From positions 6,894,972-6,958,971 of the forward strand of contig NC_033621.1 of assembly GCF_001540865.1 (NCBI RefSeq): DNA of 64,000 nt, in the 5' to 3' direction. The notes under the pieces are model-generated. The model was not told the origin of the DNA, did no database searches, and saw only the letters and a list, made by a program, of their open reading frames with translations. Shown piece by piece: positions 11,447 to 20,538 of this stretch. Source of the DNA: Ananas comosus. Its lineage: Eukaryota; Streptophyta; Magnoliopsida; Poales; Bromeliaceae. Position numbers and translations under genes: made by a program. Within the stretch, counting starts at the first letter, position 1; every line of letters starts with the position of its first letter.

Positions 11447-11717
11447 GGGGTGCCATTGATAAAGATAATACTTGCCACGACATCATCTGGTACTGCAGGC
11501 TCCTCCACCTGAGTGGCAAAAACCTGCCCACTAGGTGCTCGAGATCCCTCCGGTTGACGCGGTGCTGATGCGCGTCCAGTCGACATAGCCGGTGGCAACC
11601 CCGCAAGCTGCCTTGGGGTAGAAGGAATTGATGCCCTCGTCGCTGCAGATGACGCCCAACTCGGGCACTCCCGGGCCATATGGGGCCCGCTTGGCCACAC
11701 TTGTAGCACTTTCCCTC
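11447..11717 (-). pseudogene. Element H gag zinc knuckle and start of protease
   Basis: The minus strand encodes the second zinc knuckle (KCYKC at the right edge; the histidine region is disturbed by an indel), a P/S/A-rich linker (PRQLAGLPPAMSTGRAS) and the first protease strand (DDVVASIIFINGT), then stops matching at 11446, before the DTG motif. The right edge at 11717 is the insertion point of LTR G. The TSD shows that the upstream half of this gag is the contig at 16259-17340. Confidence 0.85.
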
Positions 11718-13252
11718 TGTAATACACTGGACTTTTGCAAAATTGCGGAGTTCGAGTGTGTGGATTGATGTGTGGATCAATCCAACATGTTCTAAAAGGT
11801 TAGAACAAGTTTTTGAATAAGTTAGAGAGTGATTGGAATGCTTAAAGCAAGAAAGTGCGTTGAACTGATGAAAATCAGCATTTTCTGCTTGCTGTACCGG
11901 TACAGCCCTTACCTTGTACCGGTACAAGCTGGCAGATTCGGGGCAGCAAGGTTAGTTTGGTAATTTCACATTTGATCCCTATCTATTAGACCCCAGCTCG
12001 ACCAGGGATGTTCAGATATGCATGTTTGAGCTCAGAGAAGTGCTCTTCCTTCTCTCTTTCTCTCTCTCTCTACAAAAAAAGCGTCGATTTTGCTCGTTTT
12101 CGTCGCCGCGCTTGTTCTTCGCTGTTTGCGAGCGTCGCGGAGCCTCCGAGGACGTGTGAGAGAGTGTGTTGGAAGGCTTCTTGCTGTCCTGAACCAGCAG
12201 GGTGCTGGTTAGAAGCCTGAGGAGGTAATCGACTCAATTTTCTTCCGTTATCAACGTTCTATTAGACAAATTGAGCTTAGATTTCAAAGTTTTGCTTCCA
12301 ATTGTTTTGACTGAGGTTTCAGCAATAAAGATGAGTGAATTTAGCTGTGAACTAACCTTCGTAGATCAGGGATAAGCTACCTAGAAGCTTATTAGAGATG
12401 TTTCGCTATTTATGAAGTTTTTCGGACTATATGCGGGTTATTCTATCAAATTGATGCAGTTTGGGACTTGAATCTTCGCAGCAGGTTTCTGAACCACGTG
12501 GGGTTTTTTTTGGTGACCTAGGAAGCTGGTTTAGAAGGTGTTCTAACCTGAGGTAAGCAAGAAGTTCACCTAGGAAGCTGAAATTGCAAGAATTCGACTA
12601 TTATGGCTTATAATCGACTATATTGATGTCGTTTCGGTATTGTTCGCAGCGAGAGGGTATTTGACCCTTGGACCGCCTTCGTGTGGCATTGGAGGGCCTT
12701 CTGGAAGCTTAACGTGAGGTAATGAACTGAGCCAAAACAGGAATTTAAGCTATTCCTACGTACTAAGTGCAATTGCGCCGATATTGGACATGTCGATCGT
12801 AATTTTGATACGATATTTGTGCTTCGTGTTCAGCAGGATTGAGACCTAGTAGAGCTGATCCTTGGGATTCCTTTGGACTGATTTGAGCTTAGTACGAGGT
12901 GGGTCGGACCTAACCAGAGCAAGTGGAACTCCCCTATGTTCTATATGTATTATAGAAATGGTCTTATTGTGTGCTTATGTGATTGATAAAGGGGCTTGAC
13001 ATTCGTCATCATAATGTTGAATATATTCGAAATAAAGTCTCTATAAAGTAGAGAACACTTATCCATGAAAGTCTTTACATTTATATTCAATTCAGTTGAA
13101 CGACTTATGAACAAGTGTAGGATGCACTTTAAAGTAGAGAACAATGACATTCTCTTGACTCTAACATAGCGAACTATGATATGCTCATGACTATGTTGAT
13201 AGTGCCATACTAGTGGAAAGATTATAATGCTATGTGATTTAGCTTTACCATT
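11718..13252 (+). mobile_element. LTR family G/J, left 1.5 kb, cut by an assembly gap
   Basis: It starts TGTAATACACTGGAC and runs to the N at 13253. Landmarks are two TGTACCGGTACA motifs near 11900-11930, a CT-rich stretch then coding-like GC-rich DNA, and a donor GGAG|GTAATC at 12225. A block at 12900-13252 is the inverse of the J LTR at about 63590-64000. Its missing 3' end is best explained by the first 29 bases of the contig at 16230: the left flank 'ccctc' (11713-11717) equals the right flank at 16259-16263. Confidence 0.85.
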
Positions 13253-13253
13253 N
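13253..13253. other. Assembly gap (single N) where the 16230-17797 contig belongs
   Basis: The left side is the body of LTR G and the right side is the tail of a different LTR family. TSD evidence places the contig now at 16230-17797 here. Confidence 0.85.
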
Positions 13254-13348
13254 ACTCTGTCCGCGGTACAGGGAAAACCTTGTCCGTTCGGCGGTCTGTT
13301 GCGGCACCGCGACCTGGCCAAATAGGCGGGCGATCGCGGGGCGTGACA
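13254..13348 (+). mobile_element. Right end of an LTR inserted at the H primer binding site
   Basis: This 95-bp tail has a CTGTCC/GGCGGTCTG block and ends GGGGCGTGACA. It abuts 'ctttg' of the H primer binding site. Its start is most likely 17637-17797 (TGTAACATACC...), which is preceded by the same 'ctttg' (17632-17636). Together they form one LTR with TSD ctttg. Confidence 0.75.
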
Positions 13349-13359
13349 CTTTGATACCA
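13349..13359 (-). other. Primer binding site of element H, interrupted
   Basis: The reverse strand reads TGGTATCAAAG, then is broken by the inserted LTR. It lies seven bases from the H LTR boundary at 13367, which makes H's LTR a 5' LTR on the minus strand. Confidence 0.8.
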
Positions 13360-13366
13360 TTATTTC

Positions 13367-14775
13367 TGTCACGCCCCGAGCTCGGCCTATTTGGTCGGTT
13401 CGGACACGTCGAACAGACGCCGAACGGACAGCACCTCCCTTGTTCGCCCAAGGCTCAACAACAAGTACAGAGCAAGTATATAAATTGCACAGCGGAAACA
13501 TAAATATATTTGGCTTGCACGAGGGCAAGCAGTAGCCAAAGTGAAAGTACTAAACTAGACATGTATACAAGTAACATGATTAACTTATAACCATATACAT
13601 GCATTCAACTTGTAGATATTTTTACATTCTTTGCATCATTTTTTTTTACATCACAAGATCACCAAAATAAACCCTTACATTTGACATCATTAAAGCATCT
13701 TTAATACATCTATAATCATCAAGTACAAAAGATGATACATAAGGGTATGCAACTAAACAAAAGAAAACCAACTCGGGCGGTCTCTATCTATGACGCGATA
13801 CCTTTACCGTGATTGTTGGCCGGCTCACTCGGTCCTGGCTCTGTGGAAATAGTAGGGTGAGAACTACAACAAAGTTTCCAGTGGGTTCGGCCGCCGACCT
13901 CGCCGACTTTCCCACTAGGTCTAAATCAGGCATAATAGAAGAAGAAACAGATAGATAGTAACCAAACTATTCAAATGCAGCTAATATGCCCGAATAAGAT
14001 AAAATCGATGCTATGCTCAAATAGTATGCTCATGATGAATGCAAGATCACTTTCCATTACTCAATCTCGTAGCCAACCCGTCGGGTCCTCAGCTTCCTCC
14101 CGCCGGATTCCATAACTCACCAACTCAAATCCCTAATAACGGGCCCTCAGCCTCCCGATGGGACCGTCCTCTGGGCAACACTAACCAAGTGATGACAACT
14201 CCGGAGCTCATCGCTCGAGGGGGGGCGACCACCCTCAAGCTAAGACTTATCGGCGAGTATGATCAATCCTTAACTTTAAGGATTCCAATGCTCATATGAC
14301 CATTCACTATAAGGTTATTATGTCATAATGTCAACTATCTCACTTTACTTGTATTCTTTAACTTTCTTTAGTGTCATATACACTACATATTCTTTATACC
14401 CATTTTCATGCTATACTTGTACACTAGCATTCAAAACTTATTGATGCCACATCCCTTGATGTTCAACTCTAGCATTCAAGACTCATTAATGCCACTCTCT
14501 ACATTTATATCATAATGTCATTTATTCTCAATGTCACTAAGTCCTTTGCCTTTTCTAGGTTCTTATTATCATTCATGCATACATAGGGTTTACAAGTTCT
14601 CATTTGTTTACAATCATCTCATATGCATTTGTACTCACAGCATACAACACATGCTTTCAAATCAACCCTACTATGCACGATGCTCAATATACACATATGC
14701 TCAATAATGACACTTTGACATAAAAAAAAAATTCACCGATTTTGGAAAGCACCACGCACCTCGTATGGTCGTAAA
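13367..14775 (-). mobile_element. Element H 5' LTR, segment 1 of 3
   Basis: This is the 3' portion of the minus-strand H LTR, ending (minus strand) CGGGGCGTGACA at 13367 with the GGACAG...CTGTCC-type stem at 13426-13445. It continues at 25997 after element A. At 14771-14775 it reads 'gtaaa' and at 25997 'gtgaa', the near-perfect TSD of A. The three segments sum to about 2.57 kb, a normal LTR length here. Confidence 0.9.
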
Positions 14776-14944
14776 TGTAATATACCGAAACATTGGTAAA
14801 TAAATATCGAACTTTAGTCAAATTGACCAAAGTGCGAGGTTGGTACGCTTCGGAAAGGCCGAAGGCGTCAAAAATGGTAAAAGTGCGTTGTTGGGGGTTT
14901 TCGAGAGCTAAAGAATCAAAAATCTGCTTACTGCAGCTTTTGAG

Positions 14945-15165
14945 CTCTCGGGGACTGGTCCTTGGTGGAAGAGACCGGTCCCCGAATGTGAAAAATCTCA
15001 GAGATGAAAAAATCGGCTAAGTTCCAGAAAACCAGCTCTCGGGAACCGGTCCCTGCGGGGAGAGACCGGTCCCATCAGGAGGGACCGGTTGCATCAGGTG
15101 AGAGCTCCGCTGAGCTGTGGGAGGGCTCTCTGGGACCGGTCCCATGCTCGAGAGACCGGTCCTCG
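14945..15165. repeat. ACCGGT palindrome array in the A 5' LTR
   Basis: Six intact ACCGGT hexamers plus one ACTGGT variant are arranged as GAGAGACCGGTCCC-type units. Relative to the 3' LTR (23783-23823) the block around 15063-15090 has one fewer GAGAGACCGGTCCCC unit (15 bp). Confidence 0.85.
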
Positions 15166-15453
15166 GGCGCGAAAAATGCCCAGTCTGGGCAGTACAAAGA
15201 GATGAAAGTTGAGGGGCTTATATGTATTTATGCACTAAGTGTGCTATGTATGAGGGGGTATGAGATATTTCTGTCATTTCTGTCCCTCACACCCTCTCAT
15301 ATCTCTCTTCCTCTCTCTCTAGAAGGCAAGGAGAAGAAGAGAAGAAAGAAAAGTAGAAAGAGAAGAAGAAGGAGAAAAAGCTGCAGAAGAAGGCAAGGGA
15401 GTGAAGCAACTCCCTCTCCTTCACCTCTAGCTCAAAAAAGGAAAGCTTGTGAG

Positions 15454-15455
15454 GT
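15454..15455 (+). promoter_or_regulatory. Candidate leader-intron splice donor, element A
   Basis: The sequence GAG|GTAAGC follows a GA-rich 5' leader, the consensus plant donor. An equivalent site lies in the 3' LTR at 24190. Paired with the acceptor at 18760-18761 it would define a leader intron of about 3.3 kb as assembled that removes the PBS. This is sequence inference only. Confidence 0.5.
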
Positions 15456-16228
15456 AAGCTTTGATCCTCACTTATGGTAGAACCCTAGAATGGGTTTTGA
15501 ATGACCTAAGGATGGTTTTAATGGAGCCCTAGAAGATTTAAAGCTTTCTTTTGCTTCCCTAAGAGATCAAAACTAGGGTTTTGATATATGCGGAGCTAGG
15601 GCACCCAAATTGGGGCTTTTGCTTGTGAGGGTTCTAAAGTTAAATTGACTCTCTAGAAACCTAATTGGGGGTATTTCCGACACGTTGGTGCACTTGGTTT
15701 AACGTTACGAAAAGCCTATGCGAAATTATAAGCAAAAATGCCTAATTTGACTTTATTTTGCCGCAAGTAAGAAACTAGGTGACTAAGAACCCCAAGAAAA
15801 TCATCGTAGCACCCTAGTAAGCCTACGAGGTGGGTGGTGCTTTCCAAACTTGTTGAAATTCTTTTTATGTCTAATGTGTCACTTTCTTGAACATATGAGT
15901 AAATGATCGTGCATGCATTGTAGGATAAATGAGATGATGTTCATGTGAATGTTTGCATGTTGAGAGTACAATTTGCATTATGAGATGGTTGAGAACCTAA
16001 GAACCCTATATATGCATGAGATGTAACATGAGAACCCAGTTGTGGTAAAAGAACAAAGGTGACACTACGACATGTAGATCGAGTGGCATTAGTAAATGCA
16101 TAGATAAAAGCTAGAGTTAACAACAAGTGTGGCATCAAAGAATAAAAGCTAGAGTTAGCAACAAGTGTAGCATAAAGAACACTAGAGTTAGTGAAATGAC
16201 ATGATTGGGAACAACGAATGCAAAGAAC

Positions 16229-16229
16229 N
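16229..16229. other. Assembly gap (single N), left border of the foreign contig
   Basis: The left side is element A LTR; the right side is the end of a family G/J LTR and then minus-strand gag. The sequence across the gap is not homologous to the 3' LTR. Confidence 0.9.
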
Positions 16230-16258
16230 TATGCTTCCGCTGGTACCCGGGCGTGACA
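16230..16258 (+). mobile_element. Last 29 bp of a family G/J LTR
   Basis: It reads CTTCCGCTGGTACCCGGGCG then TGACA, the inverse of the J LTR terminus at 62554. The next five bases, 'ccctc' (16259-16263), duplicate 11713-11717, so this is the missing right end of the LTR that starts at 11718. Confidence 0.85.
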
Positions 16259-17340
16259 CCCTCGCATTGCGGGCAAGCCGACGGTCGGTGCTCACCGCCG
16301 CAAATAACACATCGCGAAGGCCTCCAATTCTTCGACTGCTATCGGGGATACCGAGGGGGTTTCTTTGCATTTGGCCGGCCCCCGGTACCACCCGCCGCCC
16401 ACTTCTTTCCCTTGTTTTTTTCCTTGTCCATTGACTCGCGCTCTCCACGAGCATAGGCACTACCGTGCTCCGCCCACAAGGCTCGATCCAAAACCTCCGC
16501 AAAGGTTGTAAGCTTAAGGATCTGAACCTTCTCATAAATCCTTGGCTGAAGTCCTCGCAGGAACCAATCAGCCTGATCCCGATCATCACGAACAACATCC
16601 GGGACGCAATCAATGATGTGAGAGAACTCCTGCTCATACTCTCCCACAGTCCGATCACCTTGCCTCAACTTGCGGAATTTATCTTGCAACTTTCGGTTTT
16701 CAGTGTCGGGGAAGTAGTTCATGAACATTAGCCTTCGGAACTCCTCCCAAAGCATAGGCGGAAGGTCGGAAGACCGATCCCGCTTCACACGCTTCCACCA
16801 CACCTTCGCCTCCTTCCCCAAACAGTGAGTAGCGAGGTGCACCTTGTCTTTCTCCAAGGCATAGATATCCTCGAAGAGCGTCTCAATCGAGTCGATCCAT
16901 GACTCCACCATCCACAGCTCTACCTTTTCCCCGTCGAAGATAGGTGGGTTGAACTTCTTGAACATGACGAGAGCTGCAAGTGCACGCTCCCGCTCCACCT
17001 CTACCGTCGCACTATCGGGATTTGAGGTTTCCGAACCGGCCGGCACCTCCGTGACTGGCACAGCCGCCGCCGCCACTCCCTCAACTGCACTTGGCACCAC
17101 AGCAGGGGGCGCAGGATGCTCTGCCCCCACTTGGGCCGCCGCCTGCTACTGCTCTAAGGCCTCTTGAAGCCTTTGAATTTGCTCCCCATGGCGTTGAACG
17201 GACTACGCTTGTTGTCGCACTACTCCAATAAGTGCGGACATTTGCTCCCGAAGCTCCCCGTCGCCGTTTGCTCCGGATTGCACAGGAGCCGCACTCAGTT
17301 CCTCGGGCGTTGACCTTGTTCGAGGTCGACCACGAGCCAT
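16259..17340 (-). pseudogene. Element H gag (in a misplaced contig)
   Basis: This minus-strand gag starts at ATG 17340 (MARGRPRTRS...), shortly after an acceptor-like ACATTTCAG at 17347-17348. From about 17130 the frame is open for 263 codons: the gag domain with EKVELWMVESWIDSIETL, RTVGEYEQEFSHIIDCVP and LKLTTFAEVLDRALWAEHGS, then a basic K/R-rich tail. Next comes the first zinc knuckle CVICGGEHRPSAC, cut at 16259 by the LTR end. Two stops lie near the N terminus (about 17205 and 17145). It is the best preserved gag in the window. Its second knuckle is at 11690-11717. Confidence 0.88.
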
Positions 17341-17636
17341 CGCTTTCTGAAATGTAGCAATTTACATTAGCTACACAACCAAAATTACTCGAATATACCC
17401 AATCCGGCGAAACAAGTGTATTTATTCTCGCTCCAAAGCATCATGTCGTCGGTTGCCCGACACAACACAAGGAGTAGAGAACAAATATCAACTTGGATTA
17501 GCCCCCAATAACATTAGAGACATAATAACATCATCCCAATCATAAAGCTTTCGCTATAAATTAGTTCCACGTCACTCACGTTTTTTAGATCCTAAGGGTC
17601 TCTAGGTCCATCCTATACTTTCACTTTTAGGCTTTG
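17341..17636 (-). other. Untranslated leader of element H gag
   Basis: This is non-coding leader between gag and the PBS, similar to 7757-8063 (A') and to the inverse of 18460-18767 (A). It includes the inverted repeat 'atgtcgtcggttgcccgacac' region near 17445. It ends 'ggctttg', the start of the PBS complement, where an LTR begins. Confidence 0.8.
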
Positions 17637-17797
17637 TGTAACATACCAGATTTTGGTATAAAAATAAAAATAAATAAAAATAGTGTGAGAAACTATTTTT
17701 ATTGGATTTGTAGAAGTAAAACATAAGTCAGAAGTGACTTATGCTGAAATCGGAATGAAAACAGAAGATCTAGAATTTTCTGTTGGAAACGGGATAG
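17637..17797 (+). mobile_element. First 161 bp of an LTR (TGTAACATACC family)
   Basis: It starts TGTAACATACCAGATTTTGG and matches the inverse of 57391-57230 closely. The preceding 'ctttg' equals 13349-13353, so this LTR inserted in the H PBS and its right end is at 13254-13348. The remainder is lost in the gap at 17798. Confidence 0.8.
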
Positions 17798-17798
17798 N
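17798..17798. other. Assembly gap (single N), right border of the foreign contig
   Basis: The left side is the start of a TGTAACATACC LTR; the right side resumes element A LTR at the position equivalent to 25355 in the 3' LTR. Confidence 0.9.
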
Positions 17799-18447
17799 CT
17801 TGCATTCTTCATGAGTTTTTACATTGAGCATTCTTATTGACAGCTTTGTTCAGGCATATTAGTTGCATTGTATAGTTGGTTACTTATCTGCTTTCTTTCT
17901 ATGATGCCTGAGTTAGACCTAGTAGGAAAGTCGGTGAGATTTGGGGCCGAACCCACTGGGAACTTCGTTATAGTTCTCACCCCACTATTTCTACAGAGCA
18001 GGGACCGAGTGAGCCGGCGAGCGACCGCGGTAAAGATATTGCGCCGTAGACAGTGACTACCAAAGTCGGGCTTTACATTTTGTTAGTAGCATACCTTATA
18101 TCATCTTTTGTATTTGATGATTTGAGATGTTAAAGAAAAGAATGTAATGTGTTATTATGAGCAAATGTGATGTAAAAAGAAATGATGAAAAGCAGTGTAA
18201 AGAATCATGAATGTAAATGGTTCAAAGTAAATCACTTTACGTGTATGTTGTTAGTTTCCTTTCTTTCACTCATGGCTATTGCTTACCCTCGTGTAAGCCA
18301 TTGTGTATGTTTCCGCTAGTGCTTTTCTTAACTGAAAATTGTACAGGTGATGAGCCTTGGGCTGACAGGGGAAACTCTGTCCGTTCGGCGTTTGTCCGAC
18401 GTGCCCTGACCGGCCAAAGGGATCGGTCCCGGGGCGTGACAGATATG

Positions 18448-18459
18448 TGGTATTAGAGC
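18448..18459 (+). other. Primer binding site of element A
   Basis: TGGTATTAGAGC starts six bases after the 5' LTR end at 18441. It differs from the usual TGGTATCAGAGC by one C-to-T change, the sort expected from decay of a methylated cytosine. Confidence 0.88.
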
Positions 18460-18759
18460 CTGAAGTGAAAGAATACGAGTGGACCTAGAGACCCTTAGGA
18501 TTGGAAAACCTTAAGGATCTAGGAAACGTGAGCGACGATGGATTAAAGTTAGCGAAAGCATGTGATTGAATTAAGTTAGGATGTCTCTAATGTGATTAGG
18601 GACTAACTTAAATTGATGTTTGTTCTCTACTCGTGGTGTTGTGACGGGCGGCCGACGACATAATGCTTTGGAGTGAGGATGGATACCTAAGTTGCTTTCG
18701 CCGGATTGGGTCTTGTTGAGTAATGTTGGTCATGTAGCTAATGCGAGTTGCTTCATTTC

Positions 18760-18761
18760 AG
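18760..18761 (+). promoter_or_regulatory. Candidate splice acceptor just before element A gag
   Basis: GCTTCATTTCAG|GAAGCA then ATG: a pyrimidine tract and AG six bases before the gag start. Equivalent sites precede gag in A' (7763-7764), H (17347-17348), E (58483-58484) and B (3911-3912). Confidence 0.5.
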
Positions 18762-18767
18762 GAAGCA

Positions 18768-19920
18768 ATGGCTCATGGTGGACCTCGAACAAGGTCAATG
18801 CCAGAGGAGCCAAATGCGGTGCCCGAGCAATCCGGAGCAAGTGGCGATGGTGCGCTTCGGGAGCAAATGGCCGCGCTTATTGGCGTAGTGCGGCAACAAG
18901 CAGAGTCTGTTCAACGCCAAGGGGAACAGATTCGATGGCTCTAGGAGACCTTGGAGCGTTAGCAAGGGACGGCAGCCCAGGTGGGTGCCGAGCATGTCGC
19001 GCCCCCTGAAGTGGTGCCGAGCGTAGTTGAGGGAGCGGCGGCGGCGGCAGCGGCAACTGTGCTCGTCACGATGGTGTGGTGGTAGAGGCGTAGCGGGAGC
19101 GCTTGCTGGCGGCTCTCATTCAATTCCAGAAGTTCAGCCCACCTGTCTTTGAAGGTGGTATGATGGAGCCAGCAGTAGTGGAGTCATGGATCGACTCAAT
19201 GGAAACGCTCTTCGAGGATCTGAATAGCTCAGAGAAGGACAAAGTGTACCTCGCCACCCATTGTCTCTAGAAGGCAGCGAAGGTGTGGTGGAAGAGAGTT
19301 AAGCAGGATCGATCTACCGATCTTCCGCCTATTGGGAGGAGTTCAACAGAGCGGTGTTCGCGAACTACTTCCCCGACACGGTAAAGCGGAGACTACAAGA
19401 GAAGTTCCGCAAGTTAAGGCAAGGTGATCGATCGGTAGGGGAATATGAGCAAGAATTCTTTCACATCATTGACTGCATCCCAGATGTTGTTCGAGATGAC
19501 CGGGACTGGGCTGATTGGTTCTTATGAGGACTCCAGGCGAGAATCTATGAGAAGGTACAAATTCTTAAGTTGACGACCTTTGCAGAGGTCTTCGATCGAG
19601 CCTTATGAGCGTAGCACGGCAGTGCCCACGCGCGAGAGCAGCGCGAGGCTATGGCCGAGACCAAGGATAAGGGCAAGAAACGAGCGGCGGGCAATGCCGG
19701 GGGCCGGCCGAATACAAAGAAACCCCCTCGGTATCCCCGACAGCAGTCGAGGAGCTGGAGACCACCTCGGTGCGTCATCTGTGGCGGAAAGCACCGAGTG
19801 TCGACCTGCTCGCAGCGTGAAAGAAAGTGTTACAAGTGTGGCCAACTGGGACATCTTATCCGGGAGTGCCCGAGCTGACCGTCGTCTGCGCCGACGGCAG
19901 CATCAGCACTGTCTACCCCG
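18768..19920 (+). pseudogene. Element A gag
   Basis: ATG 18768 (MAHGGPRTRSM...) lies in the same relation to the acceptor as in A' and H. Regions: an N terminus with MAALIGVVRQQAESVQRQ; an A/V linker; the gag domain (VESWIDSMETLFEDL near 19170, RSVGEYEQEFFHIIDCIP near 19430); a basic tail; two zinc knuckles, CVICGGKHRVSTC (CX2CX3HX4C) and CYKCGQLGHLIREC (canonical CX2CX4HX4C) near 19770-19870. Breaks: stops near 18942, 18959, 19085, 19268, 19525, 19605 and 19876, and a frameshift near 19330. It would have packaged the RNA in virus-like particles; it is dead as it stands. Confidence 0.9.
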
Positions 19921-20538
19921 AGACAACTTGCGGGGTTGCCACCAGCGATGTCGGCTGAACGTGCATCATCACCGCGTCAGCCGGAGGGATCACGAGCACC
20001 AAGTGGCCGGGTTTTCGCCACTCAGGTGGAGGAGCAGCCTGCAGCATCAGATGACGTTGTGGCAGGTATTATTCTGATTAATGGCACTAGAGCTAGAGCT
20101 TTATTTGATACGGGTGCATCTCATTCATTCATTGGTGCATCCTTTGCGAAAACTCATGGCATTAAAATAGTGCATAATTACGACTATTGGTGGGTCAATG
20201 CGCCGGAACACTCGTTTAGAGTGCACGAGGAGTGCTTGGCTTGTCCAGTTCAGATAGGAGAATGGATTATGCCAATCGACTTGTTGGTGTTAGACAAAAT
20301 GTGGGGATTTGACGTAATCTTGGGGACCAATTGGCTCTCCAAATATTATGCAGTCATAGATTGCGAGAGTAAGGTGATTACGTTTTGCGAGCCTAACCAA
20401 GAGGAGTTGGTGTATCGCGCGTGTAAGAGCAAGCGCTTCACGGCGACTGTATCGGCGGCGAGGGCGAGGAAGATGATTAAAGGTGGATGTAAAGCCTATT
20501 TGGCAACCATGATAGATACTTAGAGGGAGCACCCAGAG
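19921..20538 (+). pseudogene. Element A aspartic protease
   Basis: The frame is open from before 19936 to the stop at 20521-20523, in frame with the zinc knuckle upstream and the RT downstream, so gag-pol was once a single reading frame. The linker PRQLAGLPPAMSAERASS leads to the catalytic DTGASHSF (DTG at 20107-20115), then WGFDVILGTNWLSKYYAVID, the second hydrophobic strand typical of Ty3 proteases. The enzyme would cleave the polyprotein. The catalytic motif is intact; only the terminal TAG separates it from RT. Confidence 0.9.

Larger units (their letters stand above)
14776..18441 (+). mobile_element. Element A 5' LTR (real parts 14776-16228 and 17799-18441)
   Basis: It starts TGTAATATACC and ends GGGGCGTGACA. 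Compared with the 3' LTR it lacks the equivalent of about 390 bp (24965-25354); in its place are N, a 1.57-kb foreign contig, and N. The flanks of the Ns ('caaagaac' and 'cttgcattc') match the 3' LTR around 25348-25360 as if directly joined. It carries an ACCGGT array, a purine-rich leader (15320-15450) and the donor GAG|GTAAGC at 15454. Confidence 0.9.

Noticed and set aside
11001..11447. Several plus and minus frames with S/L-rich or E/R-rich peptides
   Set aside because: Products of CT-rich low-complexity DNA; none resembles a domain and both strands are open equally.
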